From positions 3,565,001 through 3,629,000 of the forward strand of contig CP018226.1 of NCBI GenBank assembly GCA_016865015.1: a DNA stretch of 64,000 bases. Reading direction: 5' to 3'. This DNA comes from Rhizobiales bacterium IMCC20636. Its GTDB lineage: Bacteria > Pseudomonadota > Alphaproteobacteria > Rhizobiales > GCA-2746425. Below, in pieces: positions 54,899-62,677 of the stretch; within the stretch, counting starts at the first letter, position 1; the number at the start of each line of letters is the position of its first letter. Under the pieces are notes generated by a model that saw only the letters and a list, made by a program, of their open reading frames with translations, was not told the DNA's origin and made no database searches. The position numbers and the translations under genes were made by a program.

Positions 54899-55983
54899 AG
54901 GCCTGCCCCCTGCAGCCAGGGTGGAATAGCTGAGGTCCAGGACTCATCCTGCGCCTTGAACCAATGCACGCCGAGACGGCGCGCATTGGTCAGGATGCGT
55001 TGCCGCGTTTCGGCAAGGCCGGCCTTGTCAACCACGGCGCAGGGCATCAATTTATCTGAAAATGCCCGTGCCTGATGCCGCTCATTGCGACCGACGACCA
55101 CAAGATCTGCATCCAGCATGCGGGTGTCATCCGTACCGACCAGTAGCAGCGCATCACACCCTTTTAGGATTTCGATGCGCCCTTTGCTGATTTTCTGGGT
55201 GTCCGCCAGATCCGTGGTGATCGGGTCAGGCTCGCTTGGATAGACCTGAAAGCCTGCCGACTCCAGATCGGACCAGACATCCTCCCAGACCTCGGAATTT
55301 TCCTGACTGCCATGCAGGTAAATAGCCTGCCCACCATCTGCTGCCAGCCGCAGAGCCTCTGTCTTCTGGCGCTGTTTTTCCTCGACGAGCGTGCGAAGGT
55401 CTTTCAGATGCACCATCAGATTGCCGATATAATCAACCAGCGTTCCGCGAAATGGGTCACCTGAGGTTGGTTTGGGTTGCGGCCATTCAAACGGCCGTGC
55501 ATTGACCTTGGCGCGATCGTAAAAACACTGCCCGACCAGCCTGTGACCACGACTGTCGACCAGCACTTCCGGCCAGTCGCTGTCCTGTGTTGGCAGAATA
55601 TGGGCCACAGCAAGTCGCCCATTCACCTGCAACTCATTTTGTTTTTGAGCGTCCAGCCACCAGTTCCGTTCATCGGCACACCAGCCGGATTTCAGATAGT
55701 GTGGTGTCATCAGGATCGCCAGTATGGCTGAACCAGCGATGTCTGCTTTCAATTGTTCTGTCAGCGGCGCCATGGGATCGAGTGCCTGCTCAGGACGCGC
55801 ATGCTGATCACGAAAGACCTTTATTCCGGAAAGCTGGTCCTGCATCAATTGCAGTTCCTGTTCCAGCTCACGGGCGAAGCCTTCCGACCATTGCTTCAAC
55901 AACGAATGACCATCACCATCCGCATCCCCATGGCTGTAGGTGATGAAGACATCATGCTCGAATGGTTCGCCGACGAAAGACAT
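54895..55983 (-). CDS. TIR-domain protein with second TIR-like domain
   Basis: This 362-residue protein begins with a TIR domain (residues 7-150). HDVFITYSHGDADGDG is strand A, and SAILAILMTPHYLKSGWCAD precedes the putative catalytic Glu105 in WCADERNWW. TIR domains of this kind cleave NAD+. Residues about 215-360 form a second domain with AIYLHGSQENSEVWEDVWSD and ILKGCDALLLVGTDDTRM, resembling a diverged TIR or flavodoxin-like fold. The ATG at 55983 starts just before the TIR domain; the longer frame adds 20 residues without support. The stop overlaps the nSTAND start by 4 bp, so both proteins are made together. It is probably the NAD-depleting or signal-making effector. Confidence 0.9.
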   Translation of the reverse strand: MSFVGEPFEHDVFITYSHGDADGDGHSLLKQWSEGFARELEQELQLMQDQLSGIKVFRDQHARPEQALDPMAPLTEQLKADIAGSAILAILMTPHYLKSGWCADERNWWLDAQKQNELQVNGRLAVAHILPTQDSDWPEVLVDSRGHRLVGQCFYDRAKVNARPFEWPQPKPTSGDPFRGTLVDYIGNLMVHLKDLRTLVEEKQRQKTEALRLAADGGQAIYLHGSQENSEVWEDVWSDLESAGFQVYPSEPDPITTDLADTQKISKGRIEILKGCDALLLVGTDDTRMLDADLVVVGRNERHQARAFSDKLMPCAVVDKAGLAETRQRILTNARRLGVHWFKAQDESWTSAIPPWLQGAGL

Positions 55984-56067
55984 GCACTCACTTTCAAAAA
56001 AACCGGCTTCAGATAAGAATGCGACCTGTAGTATGTATCCCATCGGTTGTATTGGGAAGGGCCAGGA

Positions 56068-58047
56068 CTAGTTACGCGACAGGATGCGCTTTCTGAAAAG
56101 TTTCAGGCGCGACAGGAATGGCGGTCGAACCCCACGATTTGCAGGCGTACTGGCACCTCCAGGCCCACTGGCCGCCTCCGTAGCGACGCGGGGCATATCG
56201 TTTGGCCAACGATAGGACAGCAGTCGGGATTTCGGGTAGTTGGATTCCTTGACCTGATTGGACTGGTTGCCACCCAGAACCTTGATGTGTGTGGCGGTTT
56301 CACTGACATAGAACGCTACATGACCAGATTGCTGCCCTGCGGATGGGCGGGAAAACACGGTGATACAACCGGGAACCGGATCGCTCAGCTTGCGGCCCCA
56401 ACCCTCCCAGGACCGCGCCCGCGCGGAATTGGTGCCCTTCAACCCGACCCGGCTGATGCACCAGTTGACGAAGGAGGAACACCAGGCGGTTTCATCAATT
56501 CTGGCCAGATTTCCGGGCAGAGTGGTTGAGGCATGGTATTCCAAAATGCGGGGATTGTTGCGTATCGAACCGGACTGTTCGCTCGTGCCCAGTTCACGTT
56601 TTGCCATGTCGAACCAGGGTGTATCGCCACTCGCATCCATTGCCGGCTCGACAGGATCGGGTATGTCTGATCCCACCAGCAGGATTGAATCTCCGGGGAA
56701 AATCCTGTTTGGATTGGTGATCTGGGGGTTCCATGCGCGGATCTGATCTGTCGTCAGGCCAACCTTACTGGCAATATTCTGCAGAGTGTCGCCGGGTTGA
56801 ACGAAGTAAATGGTTTCCTCGCCAGCTTCACCTTCGCCGACACTGGTGGCGCTGTCCTCACCCTCCAAAGGTTCAATCACCGGTTCTGCTGCCGGTGCTT
56901 TTGGCTTTCCTTTTGGCCAGCGATAGCCCAGCAAATCATCCTTGCCGTAATAGGATTCCTTGACCTGGTTCGATTGGTTGCCGCCCAGAACACGTATGCG
57001 CTCAGCTGTTTCCTTGACGAAAAAGGCGACATGACCCGAATTCGGTCCGGCGCTGGGACGGGCGAACACGACAATGCAGCCCTCTTGCGGCGTATCCAGC
57101 TTGTTGCCCCATTTGAGCCAGGATCGGGCCATGGCAGAATCGGTGCCTTTCAATCCGCTGCCTTCAACGCACCAGTTTACGAAGGAAGAACACCAGGGCG
57201 TTTCGTCGGTGCTGGCGAGTTTTTTGCTGAGTGTGGTTGAGCGATGGTAATCCAGAATGCGGGAATTGTTGTGCAGCTTGCCCTTCACTTCCGAAATTCC
57301 CAGTTCCCCTTTCGCCTTGCCATACCAGGGCGCGTCGATCATCGCGACCTCTGGCGTATCGGCATCCATTGGGCGCGCGGTTTCTTCATCAACCGGCACA
57401 GCACCTACAAAGCGGATCATATCGCCAGGATAGAGCAGATTGTGGTCAGCAATATGCGGGTTCATATGCAGCAAAGCCTCAATGCTAAGGCCATTTTTTG
57501 CAGCGATTCCACTGAAGGAATCTCCCGGCCGAACAATATAGAAATACGCCTCTAGAACTTCACTGCTGACAGGCTGGGCAGCTGCGATGGTAGCGCCAGC
57601 TCCATCTGCGCTATCAAATAAACTGCGCTCAGCCTTGCGGCGACGAACGAGCCCCGGCAATGTGACCTTCTTGCCATTGATGGTCCCCTTTACCCATCGC
57701 AGGAATTCCTTCGATGCGCCCTTGGCGTCTCCCGCATTGAGCTTGTTCAGCAGGGTCGAACTTCCGAAATTTCCAAGCCCGGTGTTAAAGGCAAAAGAGA
57801 CCAGAGCAGCAAAGGCATTGTTGCTGACAGTGACCGCAATCCTGTTTCGCACGCCAGTTGCAAATTTCTCCAGATCGGTTCGCAATATCTGGTCTGCTTC
57901 AGCCTCGGAAATGGTTTCACCCACTTTGACTTCAGGGCCGGTATGGCCGTAACCGATGGTCGGAATGCCAACGGGATCAATATATCCGGTCAGCCGCAAG
58001 CCCTCGAAATGCTTGATAAGCTCGATACCCTTCTGGTTGATTGGCAC
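56068..58047 (-). CDS. Modular cell-wall hydrolase: GH24 lysozyme, 2 LysM, 2 NlpC/P60-like domains
   Basis: This 659-residue protein starts with a T4-type GH24 lysozyme (1-145) with the complete E-x8-D-x5-T active site (E15, D24, T30). LysM (169-214) follows, then a TIGR02594-type cysteine peptidase/amidase domain (239-377; Cys286 in ETPWCSSFVNW, His339 in SGHVAFFV). A second LysM (413-458) and a second peptidase domain (476-614; Cys523, His576) complete it, with a basic tail. No signal peptide is seen. The start is GTG at 58047 with GGGAGG 7 nt upstream; a TTG at 58134 is much weaker. It lies 44 bp after the protease gene in the same operon. It may cut both glycan and peptide bonds of peptidoglycan. 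Confidence 0.88.
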   Translation of the reverse strand: MPINQKGIELIKHFEGLRLTGYIDPVGIPTIGYGHTGPEVKVGETISEAEADQILRTDLEKFATGVRNRIAVTVSNNAFAALVSFAFNTGLGNFGSSTLLNKLNAGDAKGASKEFLRWVKGTINGKKVTLPGLVRRRKAERSLFDSADGAGATIAAAQPVSSEVLEAYFYIVRPGDSFSGIAAKNGLSIEALLHMNPHIADHNLLYPGDMIRFVGAVPVDEETARPMDADTPEVAMIDAPWYGKAKGELGISEVKGKLHNNSRILDYHRSTTLSKKLASTDETPWCSSFVNWCVEGSGLKGTDSAMARSWLKWGNKLDTPQEGCIVVFARPSAGPNSGHVAFFVKETAERIRVLGGNQSNQVKESYYGKDDLLGYRWPKGKPKAPAAEPVIEPLEGEDSATSVGEGEAGEETIYFVQPGDTLQNIASKVGLTTDQIRAWNPQITNPNRIFPGDSILLVGSDIPDPVEPAMDASGDTPWFDMAKRELGTSEQSGSIRNNPRILEYHASTTLPGNLARIDETAWCSSFVNWCISRVGLKGTNSARARSWEGWGRKLSDPVPGCITVFSRPSAGQQSGHVAFYVSETATHIKVLGGNQSNQVKESNYPKSRLLSYRWPNDMPRVATEAASGPGGASTPANRGVRPPFLSRLKLFRKRILSRN

Positions 58048-58091
58048 GCTCTTTCCTCCCTGTTTCAGCCCTTGACTGGCTTGAAGATGGC

Positions 58092-59723
58092 CTATGTCCT
58101 GTGAGGCTTTGCTCTCCTGATCGACTGAATCCAAATGCCCTCATTGGCCGGATAAGTACCGGGATGACCATTCAATCTGTTCATTTTCTTGGAACCGGCA
58201 TGATGCAGGGCGATGGCCAACCAATTGCCGTTGAAGACCGGACTGCCGGAACTGCCGGGTTCAGTCGGCGTGTGGTAATGAATTCGCAGCGGGCTTGAAT
58301 CTTCCTCATTTTCCATCAAGCCGCTTTCATAATCGAGCAGCTTGTTGTCCTGAAACGAGAAGCTGATTTCGCCGCCACCGGGATGCCCGATGATATAGAC
58401 CCTTTGAGGTCGGTCCGGCTTCAGAATTGGCAGGTTTGGGCTGAATTTCAGGGGACGCAATTTTCCGCGAAGATCTGTATCCAGTCTCAAAAGGGCTGCA
58501 TCGTGCTGGTTCGGTGGCGATTGCCAGACCACTTCAGTGACCGAGTAGGTCTCGCCCTTTACAGCCTCGGCAACCTCGAAACTGACCAGAACTTCAGAAT
58601 AATTGGCCGCATTGCCAATGGGTGGTTCGCTGACCACATGGGCATTGGTCAAGACAAACAATTCATCGCCCAGATCGGGATTGAGGTCACTACCCCTGAC
58701 CAGAAAACCGGTGCCAACGCCGCGGCCATTCTGCCGAATTAACGCGACCGACTGCGCCGTTCGAAAGCCGTTCTGCATGAAAGTGTATGTCATCGGTCCG
58801 GTGTCACCGAGAACCTTTTCGTAGCTTGCCTCGGGGACGGATGCCATCTTGTACAATTCTTCGGAATTGAGGGAAAACTCGCCGCCCGGCTTTTCGAGCA
58901 GCTGCGCGCGCATGGGGGCGAGCAATTCGCGCCCTCCATCGGTATCATCCAACTTCCACAAGTCAGTCAGTTGACGCACCGTCCCGCCCAGGGAAAAGGC
59001 ATCTGCCTTGTGCGCATATTTGCCGAACCAGTCAGTGGCTTCCTCATCGCGGCCAAGTGCTATCAGCGCTTCTCCTGCAATCGCCAGATCCCATGTGTCA
59101 CTCTTGCCCTCGGTTTGTTTCTTTTTGACCCGGTCGAGAATATCTGCAGCTGATTTCAGGGCAAATTTTCGCTCCTTGGTCTGCAAGGTCAGCCCTCGGT
59201 CCCAGCAGGCCAGAGCCACAGTGTTGATGCCCTGATAAAGCGCATCCGGATCATCGGCATAGACATCCATATAACTTTGATAGGCCTTGCGCAGTGCTGT
59301 CGCCGCGACCTTGTCGCGGGTGCCGCGCGCTGCCACAGCGCGCTCCTTCCACGCACGACCAAGAATGCCGCGCGCATCATCGAGTTCCGCCTTTGAGCCT
59401 TCTTTGGTGGAGAGCAGATCTTCAAGAACGCGAATGGCCGGCAATGTCTGACCGTTTTCGATCAGTGCCTGGGCATATTGCCGGTTCACTTTTGTGTCGT
59501 CACAGCCATCGATCATGAAGGCATCAGCCATCCGCCCCAACTGGTCGAACCGTCGGCTGCTGCGCAGAGCGTCCAGTGCCTCATGGGCGAGCGTTGCGGC
59601 AATTGTCTCCGGCTCCCTTCTCATCTGACCTTCAACGTCCTGACAGGCACCTTCCAGAATGTCAGCGTCGTCCTGCGCAGCGGCGTCTTTCAGTTTGCCG
59701 ACGAGTTTTTTCAATTTCGACAT
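58092..59723 (-). CDS. Helical-repeat (TRAFs-binding-like) trypsin-like serine protease
   Basis: This 543-residue protein has two parts. Residues 1-300 are helical hairpins resembling TPRs of the MAP3K TRAFs-binding type (NRQYAQALIENGQTLPAIRV, ARGILGRAWKERAV). Residues about 315-535 are a trypsin-fold protease with catalytic His362 (LTNAHVVS), Asp408 (QHDAALLRLD) and Ser492 (PGSSGSPVFN). GHPGGGEISFS forms the oxyanion side. There is no signal peptide, so it should act in the cytoplasm. The ATG at 59723 is preferred. It overlaps the hydrolase stop region (59737) only marginally, with a 13-bp gap. It may activate or degrade partners when the nSTAND sensor fires; that is inference from context. 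Confidence 0.88.
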   Translation of the reverse strand: MSKLKKLVGKLKDAAAQDDADILEGACQDVEGQMRREPETIAATLAHEALDALRSSRRFDQLGRMADAFMIDGCDDTKVNRQYAQALIENGQTLPAIRVLEDLLSTKEGSKAELDDARGILGRAWKERAVAARGTRDKVAATALRKAYQSYMDVYADDPDALYQGINTVALACWDRGLTLQTKERKFALKSAADILDRVKKKQTEGKSDTWDLAIAGEALIALGRDEEATDWFGKYAHKADAFSLGGTVRQLTDLWKLDDTDGGRELLAPMRAQLLEKPGGEFSLNSEELYKMASVPEASYEKVLGDTGPMTYTFMQNGFRTAQSVALIRQNGRGVGTGFLVRGSDLNPDLGDELFVLTNAHVVSEPPIGNAANYSEVLVSFEVAEAVKGETYSVTEVVWQSPPNQHDAALLRLDTDLRGKLRPLKFSPNLPILKPDRPQRVYIIGHPGGGEISFSFQDNKLLDYESGLMENEEDSSPLRIHYHTPTEPGSSGSPVFNGNWLAIALHHAGSKKMNRLNGHPGTYPANEGIWIQSIRRAKPHRT

Positions 59724-59736
59724 GATGTGTCTCCAA

Positions 59737-60696
59737 TCAGATTCCAAGCATGGATTTCAAACGGGAACTGACCACCTGGCCGCGGAAATACTTGTCCAGA
59801 CTGTGGGTCCACCAGCCATCGTGGTTCTGTCGCTGATCCTCGACCACTGTTGCGCCATTCTTGCGATAATCACTGGCCAGATGCGGGTCGAGCCGTGACA
59901 CCACATCCATTGGGTCGAAGACATTGAGCCATTCCCCGGCAACCTTGCTGGATGGAAAACCATCCTTGCGCGACCATTCAGGTTTCAGCTTGGCCTGAAC
60001 TTCATCAATGCCAAGCGGGCTTCCAAGCGTTATCAATGCGTCGATCCCTGAACAATCAGCGACACGTTTCAGGCAGTCATAAGCGATGATTGTTCCCATC
60101 GAATGGGAGACAACAATGTGAGGACCGCTCTTTGCAGCGCCGCGATTAACCGCTGCAACGAACCGTTTGCGAATTTCATCCTGGACCAAAAATGTCTCGC
60201 CTGGCCGGGGTGTAAATTCGCTGTTGAAAAGATAATGGTGTACATCGCGCAGAAACCGCTTCAGGAACTCGTCTTTGACAAAGCCCGGCAATGGTATCCA
60301 TTCCAGATCACTTGCCACAGTCCCCGCACTGGCCCCGTCTCCCTCCAGTCTGGTCTCGTCGTCTTCAAGTGCTTCTCCCGTTTTTGAATCGACCCCCATA
60401 CGATCAGACATGGATTCAATCCACGCTCTTTCCAGTGGATCGCCTGCCTCGGGAATGTCGACTTTCTCGGTATCATGAGCGCCCATTTCCAGGTTTTCTG
60501 AGGCCGACTCCAGCTCCCCTTCGCGCATCGGTTCCGCATAGAGAACATCCGCCCAATAGACCATTTCACTTGTCACCCCTTCTGCATCCAGATCCAGCGG
60601 CGATGCAGCTCTCAACAAAGCTCCCCGCCAGATCCGATGCAGTTCCTCAGCCGCAGGCTTGTTGGAAATCCCATGAATAAATGTCAGATGTGCCAT
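59737..60696 (-). CDS. Alpha/beta hydrolase (lipase/PGAP1-like)
   Basis: This 319-residue protein has an alpha/beta-hydrolase fold. LTFIHGISNKP supplies the oxyanion HG motif, and the nucleophile Ser199 lies in IVVSHSMGTIIAYDCL (a GxSxG variant with Ser in the first position). Asp in WLNVFDPMDVVSRL and His in GWWTHSLDKYF probably complete the triad. Residues 55-130 form an acidic insert (EALEDDETRLEGDGASAG). No signal peptide is present. The gene overlaps the truncated TIR gene by 50 bp in another frame and has GGGAG before its ATG. Related hydrolases act on phospholipids or esters; the substrate here is unknown. Confidence 0.86.
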   Translation of the reverse strand: MAHLTFIHGISNKPAAEELHRIWRGALLRAASPLDLDAEGVTSEMVYWADVLYAEPMREGELESASENLEMGAHDTEKVDIPEAGDPLERAWIESMSDRMGVDSKTGEALEDDETRLEGDGASAGTVASDLEWIPLPGFVKDEFLKRFLRDVHHYLFNSEFTPRPGETFLVQDEIRKRFVAAVNRGAAKSGPHIVVSHSMGTIIAYDCLKRVADCSGIDALITLGSPLGIDEVQAKLKPEWSRKDGFPSSKVAGEWLNVFDPMDVVSRLDPHLASDYRKNGATVVEDQRQNHDGWWTHSLDKYFRGQVVSSRLKSMLGI

Positions 60697-60952
60697 GCTG
60701 TTCTCCCGTGGGTTTTAGGTGTGAACTTGTGGTGCTTTTTTGCACGAAGCGGCTCATGCGTTCGCCGAGCAAAAGGAGGAAGGCGTCAGCCGCATCAGGG
60801 GCTGTGCCAAGTTGAGGAACAAAGAATTTGCCCGCGCACAGGCTTTGGGGCGCAAAGGAGACCTTTGCGTCGCTCTTGCCGGCTTCCAGTGCCTGCTTCA
60901 ACACCCGCGCCGAAGCCTCGTCTGGCGAATGGTAGGATAGAAATATCCTCAC
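60647..60952 (-). CDS. Truncated TIR-domain protein (first gene of the conflict operon)
   Basis: The 101-residue product starts VRIFLSYHSPDEASARVLKQ, a typical TIR strand A and helix A, then VSFAPQSLCAGKFFVPQLG and DAFLLLLGERMSRF (strand C). It stops there, before the helix that carries the catalytic glutamate in full TIR domains, and about 30 unrelated residues follow. The start is GTG at 60952 with GGGGGAG 5 nt upstream. The 3' end overlaps the hydrolase gene by 50 bp. It is either a remnant of a longer TIR gene left by a deletion that fused it to the hydrolase unit, or a short non-enzymatic TIR adaptor. The abrupt end at strand C favours a remnant. Confidence 0.7.
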   Translation of the reverse strand: MRIFLSYHSPDEASARVLKQALEAGKSDAKVSFAPQSLCAGKFFVPQLGTAPDAADAFLLLLGERMSRFVQKSTTSSHLKPTGEQHGTSDIYSWDFQQACG

Positions 60953-60998
60953 AACCGCTCCCCCTTGCGCAGGCCTTTGGTTAGCCTGCACCCAGTGG

Positions 60999-61027
60999 AT
61001 TAAAACCCAAAATTGCAAATTGAGCAA
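60999..61027 (-). promoter_or_regulatory. Possible promoter of the TIR-nSTAND operon
   Basis: On the minus strand TTGCTC (61027-61022) and TTTAAT (61004-60999) are 17 nt apart. The start would fall just upstream of a leader hairpin (GCAGGC/GCCTGC, 60969-60989) that precedes the first ribosome site. Identified by eye only. Confidence 0.35.
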
Positions 61028-61075
61028 GATTATCGGATTTCGAGTCTTTGGTGACGTCTTTGTTTAGCGTCAGAT

Positions 61076-61987
61076 TTACAGCGCGGCTGTCAGTGGTTTG
61101 GCGATCTGGAGGTCTTCTTCGACGGTGACGTTGCCGAGGCTTTCGCTGATGTGACAGGCCAGTGCATCCATCAATGGCGTCCAGTGATGCCAGGAGCGCA
61201 GCAGACCGATATTACAGGAGGGCAGTTCGGGGAACCCTTCTGCCTCGGTGAGAATACGCATGCCAGGACGGATGGCGGATTCGGGCAAAACGGCGACGGC
61301 CAAACCGGCCAGAACGGTGGCGCCAACGGCGGTTGAATTCCAGCTGGAATACAGCACCCTGTGGGCTTGCCCATTGCGCTCAAGGGCGGCAATGGCAGAG
61401 CGCCGCCACTCGCAGGTGGCACGGCCCAAAGCCAATGGCAGTACGCCTTCCTCATGCTGATGGTGGCGGCTGGAGGTCACCCAATATAGTGGCTCACGGC
61501 GGATCATCTCAGCCGGCCGATGGTCCGGAATATAGGTGATGATGGCCAGATCCAGTTGATTGGATTTCAGATGATCCGCCAGCACCGGGGTTGGTGCGCA
61601 TTCGACAGTCACTTCCACCTGAGGGTTTGATCTTGCAAAACGCGCCAGGATTTCCGGTAAAAACCGGTCTGCATAATCGTCTGGCGTGCCAAGACGGACA
61701 TGACCGGACAGTGCGGCATCATCGAACACAGCCAGGGTTTCGTCATTCAAACGCAGCATCTTGCGGGCATAGCCAAGCAACTTCACGCCTTCTTCGCTGA
61801 GGCGGCTGTTGCGGCCATCCCGGGTGAAAAGCGGCTTGCCAACACGCTCCTCCAGACGCCGCATCTGCATGGAAACAGCGGACTGGGTCCGGAACACCGT
61901 ATCGGCTGCGCGGGTAAAACTACCGGATTCGGCAATCGCAACAAATGTCCTGAGTTGATCCAAATCCAGCAAAGCAGCCATGTTCAT
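61076..61987 (-). CDS. LysR-family regulator, LrhA/PecT-like
   Basis: This 303-residue regulator has the winged helix in LDLDQLRTFVAIAESGSFTR and RTQSAVSMQMRRLEERVGKP, with LLGYARKMLRLNDETLAVF forming the linker helix, a sequence very like E. coli LrhA. The substrate-binding domain starts at GHVRLGTPDDYADRFLPEIL and includes GATVLAGLAVAVLPES. LrhA-type regulators control motility, adhesion and stress traits. The gene is divergent from a DUF1127 gene, 129 bp away, and ends 123 bp before the conflict operon on the same strand. The ATG at 61987 is used; ATG at 61981 (MAALLDL) is an alternative. Confidence 0.92.
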   Translation of the reverse strand: MNMAALLDLDQLRTFVAIAESGSFTRAADTVFRTQSAVSMQMRRLEERVGKPLFTRDGRNSRLSEEGVKLLGYARKMLRLNDETLAVFDDAALSGHVRLGTPDDYADRFLPEILARFARSNPQVEVTVECAPTPVLADHLKSNQLDLAIITYIPDHRPAEMIRREPLYWVTSSRHHQHEEGVLPLALGRATCEWRRSAIAALERNGQAHRVLYSSWNSTAVGATVLAGLAVAVLPESAIRPGMRILTEAEGFPELPSCNIGLLRSWHHWTPLMDALACHISESLGNVTVEEDLQIAKPLTAAL

Positions 61988-62116
61988 CTAATCCATCAAA
62001 AAATCTCATATATCAAATTAGAAACATTCACTGGTCTTATCAATTGAAAAAGATCATGTGTCGCGCGATACGACTCAATCGATTCACTTCCACATGGCCT
62101 AACATAGGAGATTGCC

Positions 62117-62518
62117 ATGTCTGCGATACCCGGAAACAGTTTTGATACATCCCTCGCCCCGACGGTTGCCAAGAGCGCCTCGATGGTGAATGCCGCAGTG
62201 CTTTCCATCGTGAAGCGCGCCTCCGCCGCGTTGAATTTCTGGTCCTATCGCCGCACAATGACACAGCTTGTGACGCTTGATGACCATATGCTGAAAGACA
62301 TTGGCGTAACCCGTGGCGATATCCGGAAATCCTCCGCCCTGCCCTATTCGGATGATCCGACCACACAGCTTCGAATTTTGGCGATGGAGCGGAGTGCTTC
62401 TGATCTGGTGTGGACAAAAAATGCGGAAGAGCGTCGGAGGCTGCAAGTGCAGCGCCCCAGAGCTTCAGGCTGTGAACCCTACAGATCCAGTGATCAGCGT
62501 GACGTAAAACTTCGCTGA
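62117..62518 (+). CDS. DUF1127-domain protein with long C-terminal tail
   Basis: This 133-residue protein contains the DUF1127 motif YRRTMTQLVTLDDHMLKDIG followed by VTRGDIRKSSAL (about 55-85). Such domains are usually small, arginine-rich and about 45-75 residues long. Here there are about 50 residues on each side, the C-terminal ones basic (AEERRRLQVQRPRASGCEPY). Some DUF1127 proteins bind RNA or influence phosphate and carbon metabolism in rhizobia. The ATG at 62117 has AGGAG 7 nt upstream. It is divergent from the LysR regulator and ends before a strong terminator. Confidence 0.88.
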   Translation: MSAIPGNSFDTSLAPTVAKSASMVNAAVLSIVKRASAALNFWSYRRTMTQLVTLDDHMLKDIGVTRGDIRKSSALPYSDDPTTQLRILAMERSASDLVWTKNAEERRRLQVQRPRASGCEPYRSSDQRDVKLR

Positions 62519-62621
62519 TCGCCTGCCGGAAAAGCCAACGGGGCAGCGAGCCCCCTCATGATGTGCAGATGCGCCATCTCCATCTTGGTCCATCTGCATG
62601 GCTGCCCCAATTGGCTTTACG

Positions 62622-62653
62622 AACCGCCCGGTCCTTACACCGGGCGGTTTTTT
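62622..62653. terminator. Intrinsic terminator
   Basis: AACCGCCCGGT pairs with ACCGGGCGGTT around CCTTAC, followed by a run of T. It lies between the converging DUF1127 and kinase genes, about 100 bp after the first and 25 bp after the second. Confidence 0.92.
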
Positions 62654-62677
62654 CGTTTGCGCGCCTGAGAAGAATTC

